Made by a program: the position numbers and the translations under genes
Source: Nonomuraea spiralis
GTDB taxonomy: Bacteria; Actinomycetota; Actinomycetes; Streptosporangiales; Streptosporangiaceae
Assembly (NCBI RefSeq): GCF_014648435.1
Contig: NZ_BMRC01000005.1
Span: 291,003-355,002, forward strand
Reading direction: 5' to 3'
DNA: 64,000 nt
The notes under the pieces: model-generated
Database searches by the model: none
What the model was told of the DNA's origin: nothing
What the model saw: the letters and a program-made list of their open reading frames with translations, nothing else
Part shown: piece by piece, positions 36,801-44,289 of the stretch
How the letters are laid out: every line of letters starts with the position of its first letter
How positions within the stretch are numbered: the first letter of the stretch is position 1

Positions 36801-38160
36801 GGGCCTCAACACCACGCGCGCGGCCAAGCTGCGGCTCACCGGCCATCTGGAGGATGCCACCAAGGTGCTCAACTCCGCCGTCGGCCGCCGCTACGTGCCG
36901 GCCAACATGGGATACGCGCTGGTGCAGTCGGAGACGGCCGACGTCTTCGCACTGCGCCTGGCCCACACGGGCGCGCTGGTCGCCTACCGGATGCTGGCCA
37001 ATCCCGACATCCCCAAGGACTGGAACATCATCTCGTTCCCGGTCAACCCCCGCTACACCAAGCAGGGCACCCTGGACGGCGCGGTCGGCTTCAATGACCG
37101 CGGCAAGGTCTGCGATCCCGACTATCCGACCGCCGTCGACTACGGGCAGTACAGCTTCTTCAAGCCCCGGGAGGCCTACGCGCTCAAGCGCAGGATCACC
37201 CGCGAGCAGGAGCGGTTGCGCGCCTACTACGAGGGCGTCTCCACCGAGACCCACCACGCCGACCCCACGGGCAAGCAGGCCCGCAAGGTCCTGCGCGCCA
37301 TGGGCATCAGCGAGCCGCCGGCCCCGCCCGCGCGGGACGCCAGTCCCAACCCCATTCCCGAAGGCTTCTCCCACCGCGACCTGGTCAACACCTACGTCTG
37401 GACCGCCCAGGGCGGCTTCTTCGCCGAGACCATCCAGGCCACTGACGCGGTCACGGAGACCCATACCGGCTCCTACTCGTTCAAGGCCACACTGAGCGCC
37501 GCCTACGAGGTGGGCTTCGAGATCAAGGGGAAGGGCGCGACCTTCGGCCTGGAGGCGTCCTTTGCCGGCGGCACCTCGGTGACGCGGGCCAAGAGCAAGG
37601 ACGCCAGCCGAGGCTTCGGCCTGACCGTCGAGTGCGCGCCCTCGGGCGACCTGCAGCGCTACGACAACGGCAAACCCGTCTTCAACGCTCAGGGCAAGCC
37701 CGTGCTCGTGCCCGGAAAGGTGGACGCCTACCGCTTCCTCACCTTCTACCTCGGTGAGAGCAGCGCCAACTTCGACGACTTCTACAACAAGGTCGTCGAC
37801 CCGATGTGGCTGACGAACAGCAGCGAGGCCAACGCCGCCGCGCTGCGTCAGGCTCGCCAGTCGGTCGCCAAGCCGCCCTGCTGGCGGGTCATGCACCGGG
37901 TGACCTACATCAGCCGGGTGCTCCCGCCCGTACCGCCGCCCGGCGCGCCGCCGCTGGAGAAGGCGATCAGGGCGGAGAACATCGACAGCAACTACGAACT
38001 GATCCAGCGCCTGGATCCGTACGTCCGCACCTCCGCGATCCGCGCGTCGGACCTGGCGGTGGCGACCCGGGCGGCGCTCGCCGCGCGCCTGCCCGAACTG
38101 CTGCCGCACGCCGACGACATCATCGCCTATCTGGCCCAGTACTACGGGCTGGACCTCTGA
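30823..38160 (+). CDS. Giant LamG/ricin-lectin repeat protein (2445 aa)
   Basis: 2445 residues, with the start fixed by GGAGGGG 6 bases before ATG. No signal peptide. Order: an N-terminal domain of about 325; LamG-type jellyroll at about 326-500 (ends GEIDEVRIWDRAR); coiled coil 632-698; ricin-type beta-trefoil 703-840; second coiled coil 848-900; unknown beta region to about 1160; further LamG modules at about 1168-1245, 1246-1390 (GEIDEVRLFGRAR), 1456-1639 (GEVRLWRVARK) and a partial one to about 1750 (LEEVRIWRTVR). The last 620 residues have long alternating Ser/Thr/hydrophobic beta stretches resembling pore-former hairpins. Likely glycan binding; export route and target unknown. A clean terminator follows. 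Confidence 0.85.
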   Translation: MAAGDAMVKVYGDRAYKYTAMVRHQGSTVAFAMDAARRIVYNVLNLAKQDPAKGELDAAYWADNPAELPFPREITEVGYAIAGATMMPTVKRGGRIEAGKDEQLEPEEIDSFLSTTARLSAVAPFQVLSDGSYVIVLRQSIGDGHGDSVFKLTGGGCSADAARKDYVLSGAKQVPLVRDTLLVDRFLLVDGKLKPVLEVRYRRSRHSTKPESAKDTLGTEDMEGRPFYEPTRELSFIRNLKEGRFTAVHVPTATNEMWRWQVFAHNDATGRVDSFNVERGADGWFNTQGTRFYTSPDAKYRDAVFERSPGTCPFTNRELVPVAGATGHAETALLFDGKAGRVDLGSPAALTFGAGPYTIEAWIKPAAHDGLVLGKGVACQFGTRQDGTLFLAHDAVPFSVATTDTVTLNEYSHVAAVFDGADATVYINGRPSATVRLPYRAGKATQVLIGATDTGGQPSKLFNGEIDEVRIWDRARPVAELKRDLDHRLIGNEPGLVAYYRLDEGLGAVVHDQSDNGLHGTAYLPVWVASQAPVGDHPGVRRDSFTVKGRNVTSGLASVVYHRQQSTTTGYGTAPKPVKMHTRVLLAFATKATGDKEAQVATLDFGVGRDGRLTQVNDVLDLPVLQRPLASQDLDAISVLEQRVASLEAEILSLPRDIDALRADAANVPAFTADRDRLARDVKSIQSTIDRLQDKLTSWRYRLRFNSSRETWQELYITVRGDSLDNEAPLSKVVDASSRSGLWVFEETGETHNGRTVYFIKNVLSGKDMNVQGDSGTDGTAIIQYQRIFKASCQFYLVPDGDWVRIFARHTNYAISSALGRVSQMKAATIMEFGQIKMIRSGMVDGWEERLKDVQHQLQKAQAALDAALRAQTRIDELTRRLAAKQAELTKVSAQLAAMTGATKGDPDLTVNLPLLDLDRTGLSCSGALLGFARCTDAPTLLDSANGNVVLYYRGANDQFFAAYLDTQVKPSVQELVSGGGAVLFTAKDAAIDLGSFTITVTDGEAPSRCDLTITAGNETEVWKSLPRDTARMAAILAGTAAEPVKLGLITTAARDTMTLAEPLAVDVPERAHLMIGTGTGFRAASPHAVGEKSLTLTSSGGAIRFPGQVFLIAYDYDQATCSRQGATLSSGSRLLTLTPGSITSMPNGKARKLVTGHGSRWRGEMPGRTYSFDGRQQHLRLPATQLDRVTTTGDLTMEAWVHAAPMSGRARILNANAGGSQYMLALSEAPRMTARVFKGAPEDAYELSDSIDLAGRDFTIEMWVRRTTTRAVVEPLLVHGEMGGAQNRTLHLQITSDNSFGFCLYGDDLHSPASAPDLNWHHWAAVYEHATRTQIIYRDGVEVARRFSKAPYSGKGPMRLGVRNFSTEYLSGEIDEVRLFGRARTEAEITIERNQRLSGREPGLLGYWTFPGPSAVQSPIKGHQVLAGVGNRILRSRDVFPCGEWAHLAAGFEQSWGIRFSGGAYLEVDKDEALDLPEDLTIEAFLKVDRLGQRMGLISKGETEMGIGVPYQLCVREDGKLEFSFVEPDGKVVRFTSNRAIGANAFHRIAVVRQGRQVAVSSVAQTADAQPWADIRFYIDGQGAGAERYTGPGAQGNSGGLTIGLARDAGKVSALSGSLGEVRLWRVARKDAQIGQAVTGHDKGLVARWGFEENTGNVTFDDGNTYPARLRRATWTVDPDQNASRLRVYRNGELITCDPATGVGDYGDQQLTLAARLSGGTVSEPFGGKLEEVRIWRTVRTSEQILDSLFTRLQGDKQDLIAYWPFDRDSTTDASKQIRDEGLRGNSLDFPASRPTLMLSNAPISTDSSQVRSALAAIRTPFHDTITSSPAVGEYADAQRTAKGVSFGVLKRCYGYLRDGRWHLVTGYKVGSLVSEWVGQVQFDPQLIGYIESAPPVPSENLTGADSWAGASSVEFNEANQVVYSLSSNRTSSVDFAFNLALSVNNAENLLAITAPGGMGTATPIAKVTHTGNFKFGLEFSNAWSSEAKVSQGLNTTRAAKLRLTGHLEDATKVLNSAVGRRYVPANMGYALVQSETADVFALRLAHTGALVAYRMLANPDIPKDWNIISFPVNPRYTKQGTLDGAVGFNDRGKVCDPDYPTAVDYGQYSFFKPREAYALKRRITREQERLRAYYEGVSTETHHADPTGKQARKVLRAMGISEPPAPPARDASPNPIPEGFSHRDLVNTYVWTAQGGFFAETIQATDAVTETHTGSYSFKATLSAAYEVGFEIKGKGATFGLEASFAGGTSVTRAKSKDASRGFGLTVECAPSGDLQRYDNGKPVFNAQGKPVLVPGKVDAYRFLTFYLGESSANFDDFYNKVVDPMWLTNSSEANAAALRQARQSVAKPPCWRVMHRVTYISRVLPPVPPPGAPPLEKAIRAENIDSNYELIQRLDPYVRTSAIRASDLAVATRAALAARLPELLPHADDIIAYLAQYYGLDL

Positions 38161-38167
38161 TTCCACC

Positions 38168-38201
38168 ACCTGCCGCCCCTGTTTGTCCGGGGGCGGCAGG
38201 T
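38168..38201 (+). terminator. Terminator after the giant gene
   Basis: ACCTGCCGCCCC and GGGGCGGCAGGT form a 12-bp perfect stem with a 10-base loop, beginning 8 bases after the stop codon. No T-run. Confidence 0.75.
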
Positions 38202-38296
38202 GCCATCTCCCACAGCGGCCGGCCGAAGCAGGCCCGCGTCCTGCTCCAGACGACTGGGTGGCCGCGGCTGCGGTGGTGTGGAGGAACATCTTCTCC

Positions 38297-39240
38297 ATGC
38301 CGTCGGCCGTCACCCCGAACGCCGCCGTACGCGATGCCGCCCGCAGCATCCTCGAAGCAGCCAACAGCCGCGCAGCTCTGCCTGCTGACGTCGCCGTCGA
38401 CCAGTTCCGGCCGCCCTGCACCAGCGACTGGCCCCTCGTCTGGCCTACCGGCACAGACATCGCCAAGTACGACACCAGCGGCTACCCGAAGCTGGTCCAC
38501 TCGGCCACCGGCGACGACTTCTTCACCTACCAGCTCAGCCCCGAACTTCGCGACCGTCCCGGCATCGACCTTCCCTCCGCCGCGTGATGGAACGTCACCG
38601 AAGTCATACGCCTCGGGTACCAGCCCCGACTCCACGCGGCCTTCGCCGGGTACGTTCTTGGCAGGTTCGGCAGTGGCTGGCCCAAGCCCGCTTGGATCGA
38701 ACGCATCGGCAAGAAGTACCAGTGGATAGCGCTCAACCGCCTCATCGGCGTCGTCTCCGACCATGCCCCCAAAACCCCCGACAGCTGGGACCCGCCGGCG
38801 CCCGCCGTCCCCGGGCCGCACACCGGCATCTCACGGCAGGCCGCCCCTACCATCCTCGAGTACGCCCCCGCCGACCAGACCCCCGCCCGTGGGTACCCAT
38901 CTACGACTGGGCGCCCACCGTCGCGAAGACCGGCGCCGAGTGGATCGCCGACGAGACCGACCTTCCAGACGTGCACGAAGCCGTCTTTGACGGCCGTCCC
39001 TCCATCGTTTTGTCTGGTACCTACAAGTGGGACAACGGCCCCGACATCACGAAGAGCACCCGAGGCGTCTGGACCCACGTCTACACCCATCTGGTCGCGA
39101 CCCAAGACCTTGCTACCGCCATCAGCGAACTCCAAGGGCGCGATCTCCTCGGCCAGTCCATCGCCGACAACCCAGAGATGCGCCACGGGTACGCCGGCGA
39201 ATTCCCTTTCGGTCACCACCACGGGCGGGGCCTCCACGTG
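38297..39240 (+). pseudogene. C-terminal remnant of a large STAND-type NTPase
   Basis: In one frame DWPLVWPTGTDIAKYD and DDFFTYQLSPEL are followed by an in-frame TGA (38585-38587) where a Trp is expected. The same frame then continues NVTEVIRLGYQPRLHAAFAG, WIERIGKKYQWIALNRLIG. Near 38885 the homology shifts frame to VPIYDWAPTVAKTG, YKWDNGPD and LLGQSIADNPEMRHGYAGEF. The segments resemble the C-terminal region of very large bacterial ATP-binding proteins, some linked to antiphage defence (recalled, not searched). NTPase motifs are absent, so only a decayed tail remains. Confidence 0.55.
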
Positions 39241-39314
39241 ATGCGCCATGAATGGAGGCAGGTGCAGGGCCATGGAGAGCGTGGAGCTCGGTGCTCGCGG
39301 GTGGCCGAGTGGCG

Positions 39315-40319
39315 TCAGGGGGCCGGGTGTGGTGTGTCATGCCGGTCGAGGAGGGTCAGACCGATCTGGGTGGGGTGGTGCTCGACGCCGCCGTGATGGC
39401 GGCGGGTGGTGATCAGGCCCGCCTCGCGCAGCACGGCGGTGTGCTGGCTGATGGCCGCTGAGGAGACGTCCAGGCTTCGGGCCAGGACGCCGGTGCCGGT
39501 CACCCCCTCGGCGATGGCGGTGAGGATCGCCGCCCGGGTGCGGCCGAGAAGATCGGCCAGCGCGTTCGCCGGCGTGCCGGTCGTCCAGACGTTCGCGGCC
39601 TGGTCGGCGTCGAGCGTGGCCGGGTAGACCAGGAGGCCGCCGGTGAGGCACCTCGGGTCGTACATCACGGTGGGGACCCGCAGGAAGAACGAGGACACCA
39701 GCAGCAGCCCCCGCCCGTCGAGCGTCAGCTCGGCGGGGCTCTCGTCGCCGTTGCGGACGTGCAGCGTCGGCGGCGCCCAGCGGACGTCCGGATGCAGGCT
39801 GGACAGCAGGCCGTCGACGCCATGGTCGAGCAGGATCGTGCCGCGCCGGGCGCGTTCGGCGACGAGGTGGGAGTGGATGCGTGCCCAGTGCGGCGCGACG
39901 GCGGCCCGATGGTAGCCCTCCACCGTGGCCAGCGCCTCCCGGCGGGCGGCCAGGCTGTCGACGAGCCCGGCCAGAACCGCCGGCACCCGGCCGTGATGGT
40001 CGGCGTAGTAGTCGAGCTCCGCCTGGACCGCGTGCCGGCTCCTGGACAGGAAGCGCTCCGCGCTCTCGGCGAACTCGTGTCCGGGGCCGGCCAGGTTGAC
40101 CAGGTCGAAGCTGGGTCCTCGGGACGGCAGGACGGCCCCGAGTATCGCGTGCCGGGAGTCCAGCCCGGCACGGGCCCGGCGCCGCCACGCGCCGAACGTC
40201 GCCTCTCCCGACCGTCCGCGCAGCATGGTCAGGCTGAACAGGGTCTCGGCCATCGGGCCCAGCGTCGGCGCCACCCTGACCCGCGCCAGGTCGTCGCTGG
40301 TGAAGTGAATCCTGTGCAT
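39315..40319 (-). CDS. ArsR-like regulator with DUF5937 domain (copy A)
   Basis: 334 residues. It starts MHRIHFTSDDLARVRVAPTLGPM; the long DUF5937-type N-terminal region is followed by a C-terminal ArsR winged helix (LARSLDVSSAAISQHTAVLREAGLITTRRH). It is a clear paralogue of the gene at 42896 along its whole length. Divergent from the lipoprotein/I36-like pair, with a conserved upstream block and a 28-bp palindrome between. Likely transcriptional control of itself or its neighbour. Confidence 0.85.
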   Translation of the reverse strand: MHRIHFTSDDLARVRVAPTLGPMAETLFSLTMLRGRSGEATFGAWRRRARAGLDSRHAILGAVLPSRGPSFDLVNLAGPGHEFAESAERFLSRSRHAVQAELDYYADHHGRVPAVLAGLVDSLAARREALATVEGYHRAAVAPHWARIHSHLVAERARRGTILLDHGVDGLLSSLHPDVRWAPPTLHVRNGDESPAELTLDGRGLLLVSSFFLRVPTVMYDPRCLTGGLLVYPATLDADQAANVWTTGTPANALADLLGRTRAAILTAIAEGVTGTGVLARSLDVSSAAISQHTAVLREAGLITTRRHHGGVEHHPTQIGLTLLDRHDTPHPAP

Positions 40320-40393
40320 TCGCCCCCCAAACACGTCGCCATATCCGTCACGGAACGCCGCCGATCGGCCACGCACGTCGCTGAGCGGCGGGA

Positions 40394-40447
40394 TTAAGCC
40401 AGGACTTACAAGCCTCGCGGCAGCTGATTTCTTCCTGCGACAGTGAG
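40394..40447. promoter_or_regulatory. Conserved upstream block of DUF5937 regulator A
   Basis: Shares AGCCTCGCG, a variable hexamer, GAT and TCTTCCTGCGACAGTGAG with the block at 43950-44003, at a similar distance upstream of the paralogous regulator. Conservation in otherwise different DNA suggests an operator or promoter. On the plus strand both also encode a short SLAxxDxFLRQ-stop frame. Confidence 0.55.
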
Positions 40448-40448
40448 C

Positions 40449-40476
40449 GGGCCGCCTTTCCGTGGAAAGGCGGCCC
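40449..40476. repeat. 28-bp perfect palindrome before the lipoprotein gene
   Basis: GGGCCGCCTTTCC and its exact complement are separated by only two bases. It directly follows the conserved block and ends 38 bases before the GTG at 40515. A partly matching hairpin sits in the same place after block B (44003-44030). May be an attenuator/terminator of a short leader transcript or an operator. Confidence 0.6.
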
Positions 40477-40514
40477 GACCCGACCTCAGGCGAGTCCACT
40501 TCGGGGGAATTCAC

Positions 40515-41384
40515 GTGTCAGGACGACAGTTGAGGCATGCCCTGATCGGGCTGGCCGTGCTTGCCGGATGCGCGGTTGCGCCGGTTGCGCCGGTGGAAGC
40601 CGACGTTCTCCAGCAGGCCGAGCAGGTTCTCATCGGCGCCTGCATGAGCGGGCGGGGCCTGCGGTACTGGCCGGAGCCGAAAAGCAGGACTCCGGACATG
40701 GACCGTTTTCCCTTTGTCGTGGACGACGAGGAATGGGCGCGGAACAACGGGTACGGCAGGGCGGCGAGAAAGGAGCTGGAAAAGGCGGCCGTCCCCGCGC
40801 AGAACTACTTTCGCGGCCTGCCGGAGGGGAAAAGGCGCGCCTGGCTGACCGCTTACCACGGCGACCGGTCCGCCGTCCTGGAGGCGGCGCTGCCCGTCGG
40901 CGGCACGGTGGGTCACAGTGCCGGCGGCTGCGTGGCGCAGGCGTGGCAGGAGCTCTACGGGGACAAGGCGCGCTGGTTCCGCGCCAGCAGGGTCACCCAG
41001 ACGCTCGTCCAGATGCGTATCGGCCAGACCCAGGCCGACCCCGCCTACGGGGCCGCGCGTCAGCGCTGGTCCGCGTGCATGAAGGCGGCCGGGTTCACCG
41101 CCGACACGCCTCTGGCTCTGCGCAGGGAGCGTCTGGCCGACCAGGAGGGCGGCGCGGAGGACCGCGACCGGCGGGCCGCGACGGCGGAAGCACGCTGCGC
41201 GGCCTCCTCCGGCTTGTCGAGGACGGCACGCGACCTCGACAAGGCCAACGCCGCCGCGCTGGAGGCGCGCTATCCGGCCGAGTACCGGAACGCGCGCAGC
41301 CTGCGCGAGGCGGCGCTGCCGAGGGCGCGTGCGCTGATCAGGAAATCGCTCATCGCTGAACAGGGAGAGGAAAACCCATCATGA
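40515..41384 (+). CDS. Putative lipoprotein of unknown function
   Basis: 289 residues from GTG 40515 (GGGGGAA ribosome site 6-7 bases upstream). A type II signal with lipobox LAGC predicts lipid anchoring at about residue 18. The mature part is Arg/Ala-rich and mostly helical, with Cys residues near CMSGRGLRYWPEP, GGCVAQAW, SACMKAAGF and EARCAAS. No family name recognised, though similar helical actinobacterial lipoproteins exist. ATGA overlap with the next gene shows an operon. Confidence 0.75.
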   Translation: MSGRQLRHALIGLAVLAGCAVAPVAPVEADVLQQAEQVLIGACMSGRGLRYWPEPKSRTPDMDRFPFVVDDEEWARNNGYGRAARKELEKAAVPAQNYFRGLPEGKRRAWLTAYHGDRSAVLEAALPVGGTVGHSAGGCVAQAWQELYGDKARWFRASRVTQTLVQMRIGQTQADPAYGAARQRWSACMKAAGFTADTPLALRRERLADQEGGAEDRDRRAATAEARCAASSGLSRTARDLDKANAAALEARYPAEYRNARSLREAALPRARALIRKSLIAEQGEENPS

Positions 41385-41935
41385 AGGTTCTGAGGAACGC
41401 GTTGCTCGGCGTCATGACCGTCGCCGCGGTGCTGACCGCCTCGACGGCGGCCTACGCCGAGCCGGCCCCCGCGCCCACTTCCGAGGCGGCCAGGCCGGCG
41501 GTCGAGGCGGTCAAGCCGCAGCGGCCCGAGGGCAAGCCGAAGATCCAGTCGGGGCTGCCGGTGCGGGCGCTCAACGCCGACGGCAACTTCTACGTCTGGT
41601 CCGACGACATGAACAAGGCGCTGCTGTACACGGGCGACGCCTACAACGGCTGGCCGTCCGGCTGGAACAACACGGTGGACGTGGTGTGGAACAACGGCTA
41701 CCCCGGCCCGTACGACGACGTGAACATCTACGACTACGCGCCCTGGTCGGGCAGCGCCTACGCGTGCATCGGCAACGGCGACTACTGGGACCTGCGCCGC
41801 ACGGACATCAACTACGTGTTCTCCTGGGTCAACGACGGCGCCGACGCGTGGCAGCGCGAGCCGCTGGGCAGGCGCGTGCACGACAACGGCAGCGGCCACA
41901 TCTGGGTCGACTGGTGCGGTAACAACAACCGCTAG
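41381..41935 (+). CDS. Secreted small protein, peptidase-inhibitor I36/crystallin-like
   Basis: 184 residues, Sec signal peptide with cleavage near AYAEP (about 26), then a Pro/Ala linker and a compact aromatic domain (WPSGWNNTVDVVWNNGYPGP, AYACIGNGDYWDL) with two cysteines. The pattern resembles beta/gamma-crystallin-like I36 peptidase inhibitors from Streptomyces, but the match is weak. Coupled by ATGA to the lipoprotein. A perfect hairpin terminator follows. Confidence 0.65.
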   Translation: MKVLRNALLGVMTVAAVLTASTAAYAEPAPAPTSEAARPAVEAVKPQRPEGKPKIQSGLPVRALNADGNFYVWSDDMNKALLYTGDAYNGWPSGWNNTVDVVWNNGYPGPYDDVNIYDYAPWSGSAYACIGNGDYWDLRRTDINYVFSWVNDGADAWQREPLGRRVHDNGSGHIWVDWCGNNNR

Positions 41936-41945
41936 ACACGGATCC

Positions 41946-41978
41946 GGCCCGTCTTCCCACACGGTGGGAAGACGGGCC
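41946..41978 (+). terminator. Hairpin terminator
   Basis: GGCCCGTCTTCCCAC pairs perfectly with GTGGGAAGACGGGCC around a 3-base loop, 10 bases after the stop. Confidence 0.85.
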
Positions 41979-42056
41979 TCCAGCGTCATACGCCGAGGCC
42001 GGGGCAAGACGGAGACCGGGAGAACCTTGGTTGCGACGTGAGGCCGCGTGTTGTGA

Positions 42057-42803
42057 GTGACTGCGTTGAAGGAGGCTCGATATTGCGGGCAGACCTGGTA
42101 TGACGACTACGTCGCGGGCTTCGCCAGCCGTATCCCCAACCCCAACCGGTGGACACCACGACATCTGCGGCGCGTCACCCCCATCAAACTCGTCGAGATG
42201 ACTGCCGGCGGAACCTGGAAGCAATGCGCCGCGGCTCTCGGCATCTCCGTCACCGCCGCAGGAACCTCGTTCGTGGTGCTCCGCCGCCAGATCGCCGGAA
42301 CCGGCCTATGGCCACAGTTCGAAAGCATCGTCGAGCAGCTCGCCAACAGCCTTGATCAGACCAGACGGCGCACCGACTACGCCCGCCGCAGACGAGCCCT
42401 CCACGACTGGGAGATCCCCGTCGACCACTGGCAGGCCATCTGCACCGACGTCTACCAGGCGGGCCCCTACCTCGGACCGCAAGATCCCGCGATCGGAACC
42501 GCCCTCATCCGGGCCGAGGCCACCCAAGCCGAGCACCTCCACAGCCCGAGGCTCACCAAACTTCGCCACCAAGAAGCCAGCGCCGCCCGCGCCCTCAAGA
42601 ACAAGATCGCCCTGTTCCGCACACCAGCCACCCGCACCGGCGCCAACCTGACCATCCGCAATCGGATCAGCAAATACGCCCACGCACTCGCCGCACGCTG
42701 CGACGCTGACACCGAACCGACCCTCGACATCGCCGAACTCCAACCCTGGGAGCCGGAATCGCGCGGACGGCGCCGAAGACCGCAACCCGAGACTCAGCCA
42801 TGA
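42057..42803 (+). CDS. TniQ-like C-terminal protein, probably truncated
   Basis: 248 residues. HLRRVTPIKLVEMTAGGTWK and AALGISVTAAGTSFVVLRRQ look like the helix-turn-helix tail of TniQ-type transposition proteins, and RRRALHDWEIPVDHW fits the same group. The zinc-binding N-terminal half is missing and there is no good ribosome site before the GTG, so it is likely a 5'-truncated remnant. Moderate certainty on family. Confidence 0.5.
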   Translation: MTALKEARYCGQTWYDDYVAGFASRIPNPNRWTPRHLRRVTPIKLVEMTAGGTWKQCAAALGISVTAAGTSFVVLRRQIAGTGLWPQFESIVEQLANSLDQTRRRTDYARRRRALHDWEIPVDHWQAICTDVYQAGPYLGPQDPAIGTALIRAEATQAEHLHSPRLTKLRHQEASAARALKNKIALFRTPATRTGANLTIRNRISKYAHALAARCDADTEPTLDIAELQPWEPESRGRRRRPQPETQP

Positions 42804-42895
42804 TCAGGTGCCACTGCCACCTTGCTCGCAAAAGTGCCAAGTACCGGGAAAAGTCTCATCGACCATCGGCTGGGGCCCAATACCTGATGGTCCAG

Positions 42896-43885
42896 CTAGC
42901 CGTGCCAGCGGTTGAGGAGCGTCAGACCGGTCTGTGTAGGGGTGTGCAGGACGCTGCCGTGATGCCGGCGCGTCGTGATCAGCCCTGCCTCGCGCAGTAC
43001 GGCGGTGTGCTGACTGACCGCGGCCGCTGAGATGCCGAGGCGCCCGGCCAGGGCGCCGGTGGTAGGCATGCCGTCGGCGATGGCGATGAGCACTGACGCG
43101 CGGGTACGCCCGAGGAGGTTGCCCAGCGCCCCCGAGGGCGCGTCGCCCGTCCAGACGTTCGCGGCCTGGTCGAGGCCTACCGTGGCCGGGTAGATCAGGA
43201 TGCAGTCGGCCCAGTCGTTCGCGTCGTGCATCACGGCCGGCTTGCGCAGGAAGAACGACGGCATCAGCACCAGCCCTCGTCCGTCCAGGAGGAGATCGCC
43301 GTCGAGCGCCGGGTCGCAGTCGATGCGCAGGGTCGGCGCCGTCCACCGGATGGTGCGGTGCAGGCTGGACAGCAGGCCGTCGACGCCCCGGTCGAGCATG
43401 ATCGTGCCACGTTGCGCGCGCTCGGCGTCGAGGTGCGCGCGGATGCCCCTCCAATGGGGGCCGACCGCGGCGTGAAAGTACGCCTCCACTGTGGACAGGA
43501 CCTCCCGCCGGGCGCTGAGGGCGTCGGCGAGCCCGGCCAACAAGTCAGGCACCCTGCCGCGCCGACCAGCGTAGAAGTCCGGTTCCGCCCGGACGCTCCG
43601 GGGAGGGCTGACCAGGAAGGCACCGGCGCTCTCGGACAGGTCACGATCGGGCCGGGCGAGGAAGGTCTGGTCGAAGCAGGGCCTTCGCCCCGGCGTGATG
43701 TCGGCCAGGACCGAGAACCGGGAGTCGAGTCCGGCTCGCACCCGGCGCCGCCAGGCCCCGAAGGTCGGCTCCTCCACCCGTCCGCGCAGCGCGTTCAGGC
43801 TGAACAGGGTCTCGGCCAAGGCGCCCAGCGTCGGCACCAGGCGCACACGCGCCAGGTCCGCGGGGGTGAAGTGAATCTTGAGCAT
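42896..43885 (-). CDS. ArsR-like regulator with DUF5937 domain (copy B)
   Basis: 329 residues, colinear with copy A (MLKIHFTPADLARVRLVPTL; GRLGISAAAVSQHTAVLREA). ATG 43885 is chosen by alignment with copy A and GGAGGAG upstream; an ATG four codons earlier is in frame. No lipoprotein follows on the other side: the divergent DNA ends in short broken frames and a TPR remnant, as if the partner genes of this copy were lost. Confidence 0.85.
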   Translation of the reverse strand: MLKIHFTPADLARVRLVPTLGALAETLFSLNALRGRVEEPTFGAWRRRVRAGLDSRFSVLADITPGRRPCFDQTFLARPDRDLSESAGAFLVSPPRSVRAEPDFYAGRRGRVPDLLAGLADALSARREVLSTVEAYFHAAVGPHWRGIRAHLDAERAQRGTIMLDRGVDGLLSSLHRTIRWTAPTLRIDCDPALDGDLLLDGRGLVLMPSFFLRKPAVMHDANDWADCILIYPATVGLDQAANVWTGDAPSGALGNLLGRTRASVLIAIADGMPTTGALAGRLGISAAAVSQHTAVLREAGLITTRRHHGSVLHTPTQTGLTLLNRWHG

Positions 43886-43949
43886 CCGCTCCTCCACGTC
43901 GCAGTCGTAGCGTGCGTCCAGCGGCCGCGGAGGGTGCTGGACAGCACGG

Positions 43950-44030
43950 TTGAGTCAAAACTGAAAAGCCTCGCGACGCGCGATCTCTTCCTGCGACAGT
44001 GAGGGCCCTTTTCCCGACGAGAAAGGTCCC
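43950..44030. promoter_or_regulatory. Conserved upstream block and hairpin of DUF5937 regulator B
   Basis: 43950-44003 repeats the block found at 40394-40447 (AAAAGCCTCGCG ... TCTTCCTGCGACAGTGAG). It is followed by a hairpin, GGGCCCTTTTC (44003-44013) with GAAAGGTCCC (44021-44030). The DNA from 44031 to about 44290 holds only a nine-codon frame at 44102 and nothing else convincing. Confidence 0.5.
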
Positions 44031-44289
44031 CGGTTGCGAGCGCTGAACCCGCCGAGGCCGGTGCTCGGGCACGCCCGGCGAGAGTGGCACAAGGGAAAGA
44101 AATGAGAGCAGTGAGAATATCGCGGTAATCATCGAAGGTCGCCGCTGAGCTCGACCCACATGGGGAAGGCTGGACGCTGCATCAGCTGCCCCACCTGGCC
44201 GCCGCCGGCCGCATTGCGCCCGAGGTTGGACACCAGGGAATGGCCCTCCCCGCGCGTGAGGGCCGCTACTTGTGCAGCCATGCGCGGCC

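Noticed and set aside
31231..38475. Continuous antisense reading frame of about 2400 codons opposite the giant gene
   Set aside because: Its composition is Gly/Val/Arg/Asp/His-rich as expected for the complement of GC-rich codons; the sense frame has a perfect ribosome site and real domains.
44129..44281. 51-codon minus-strand frame starting MAAQVAALTRGEGHSLVSN
   Set aside because: Looked like a possible RiPP precursor, but there is no ribosome site or leader motif, and it is in a decayed region beside the TPR remnant.
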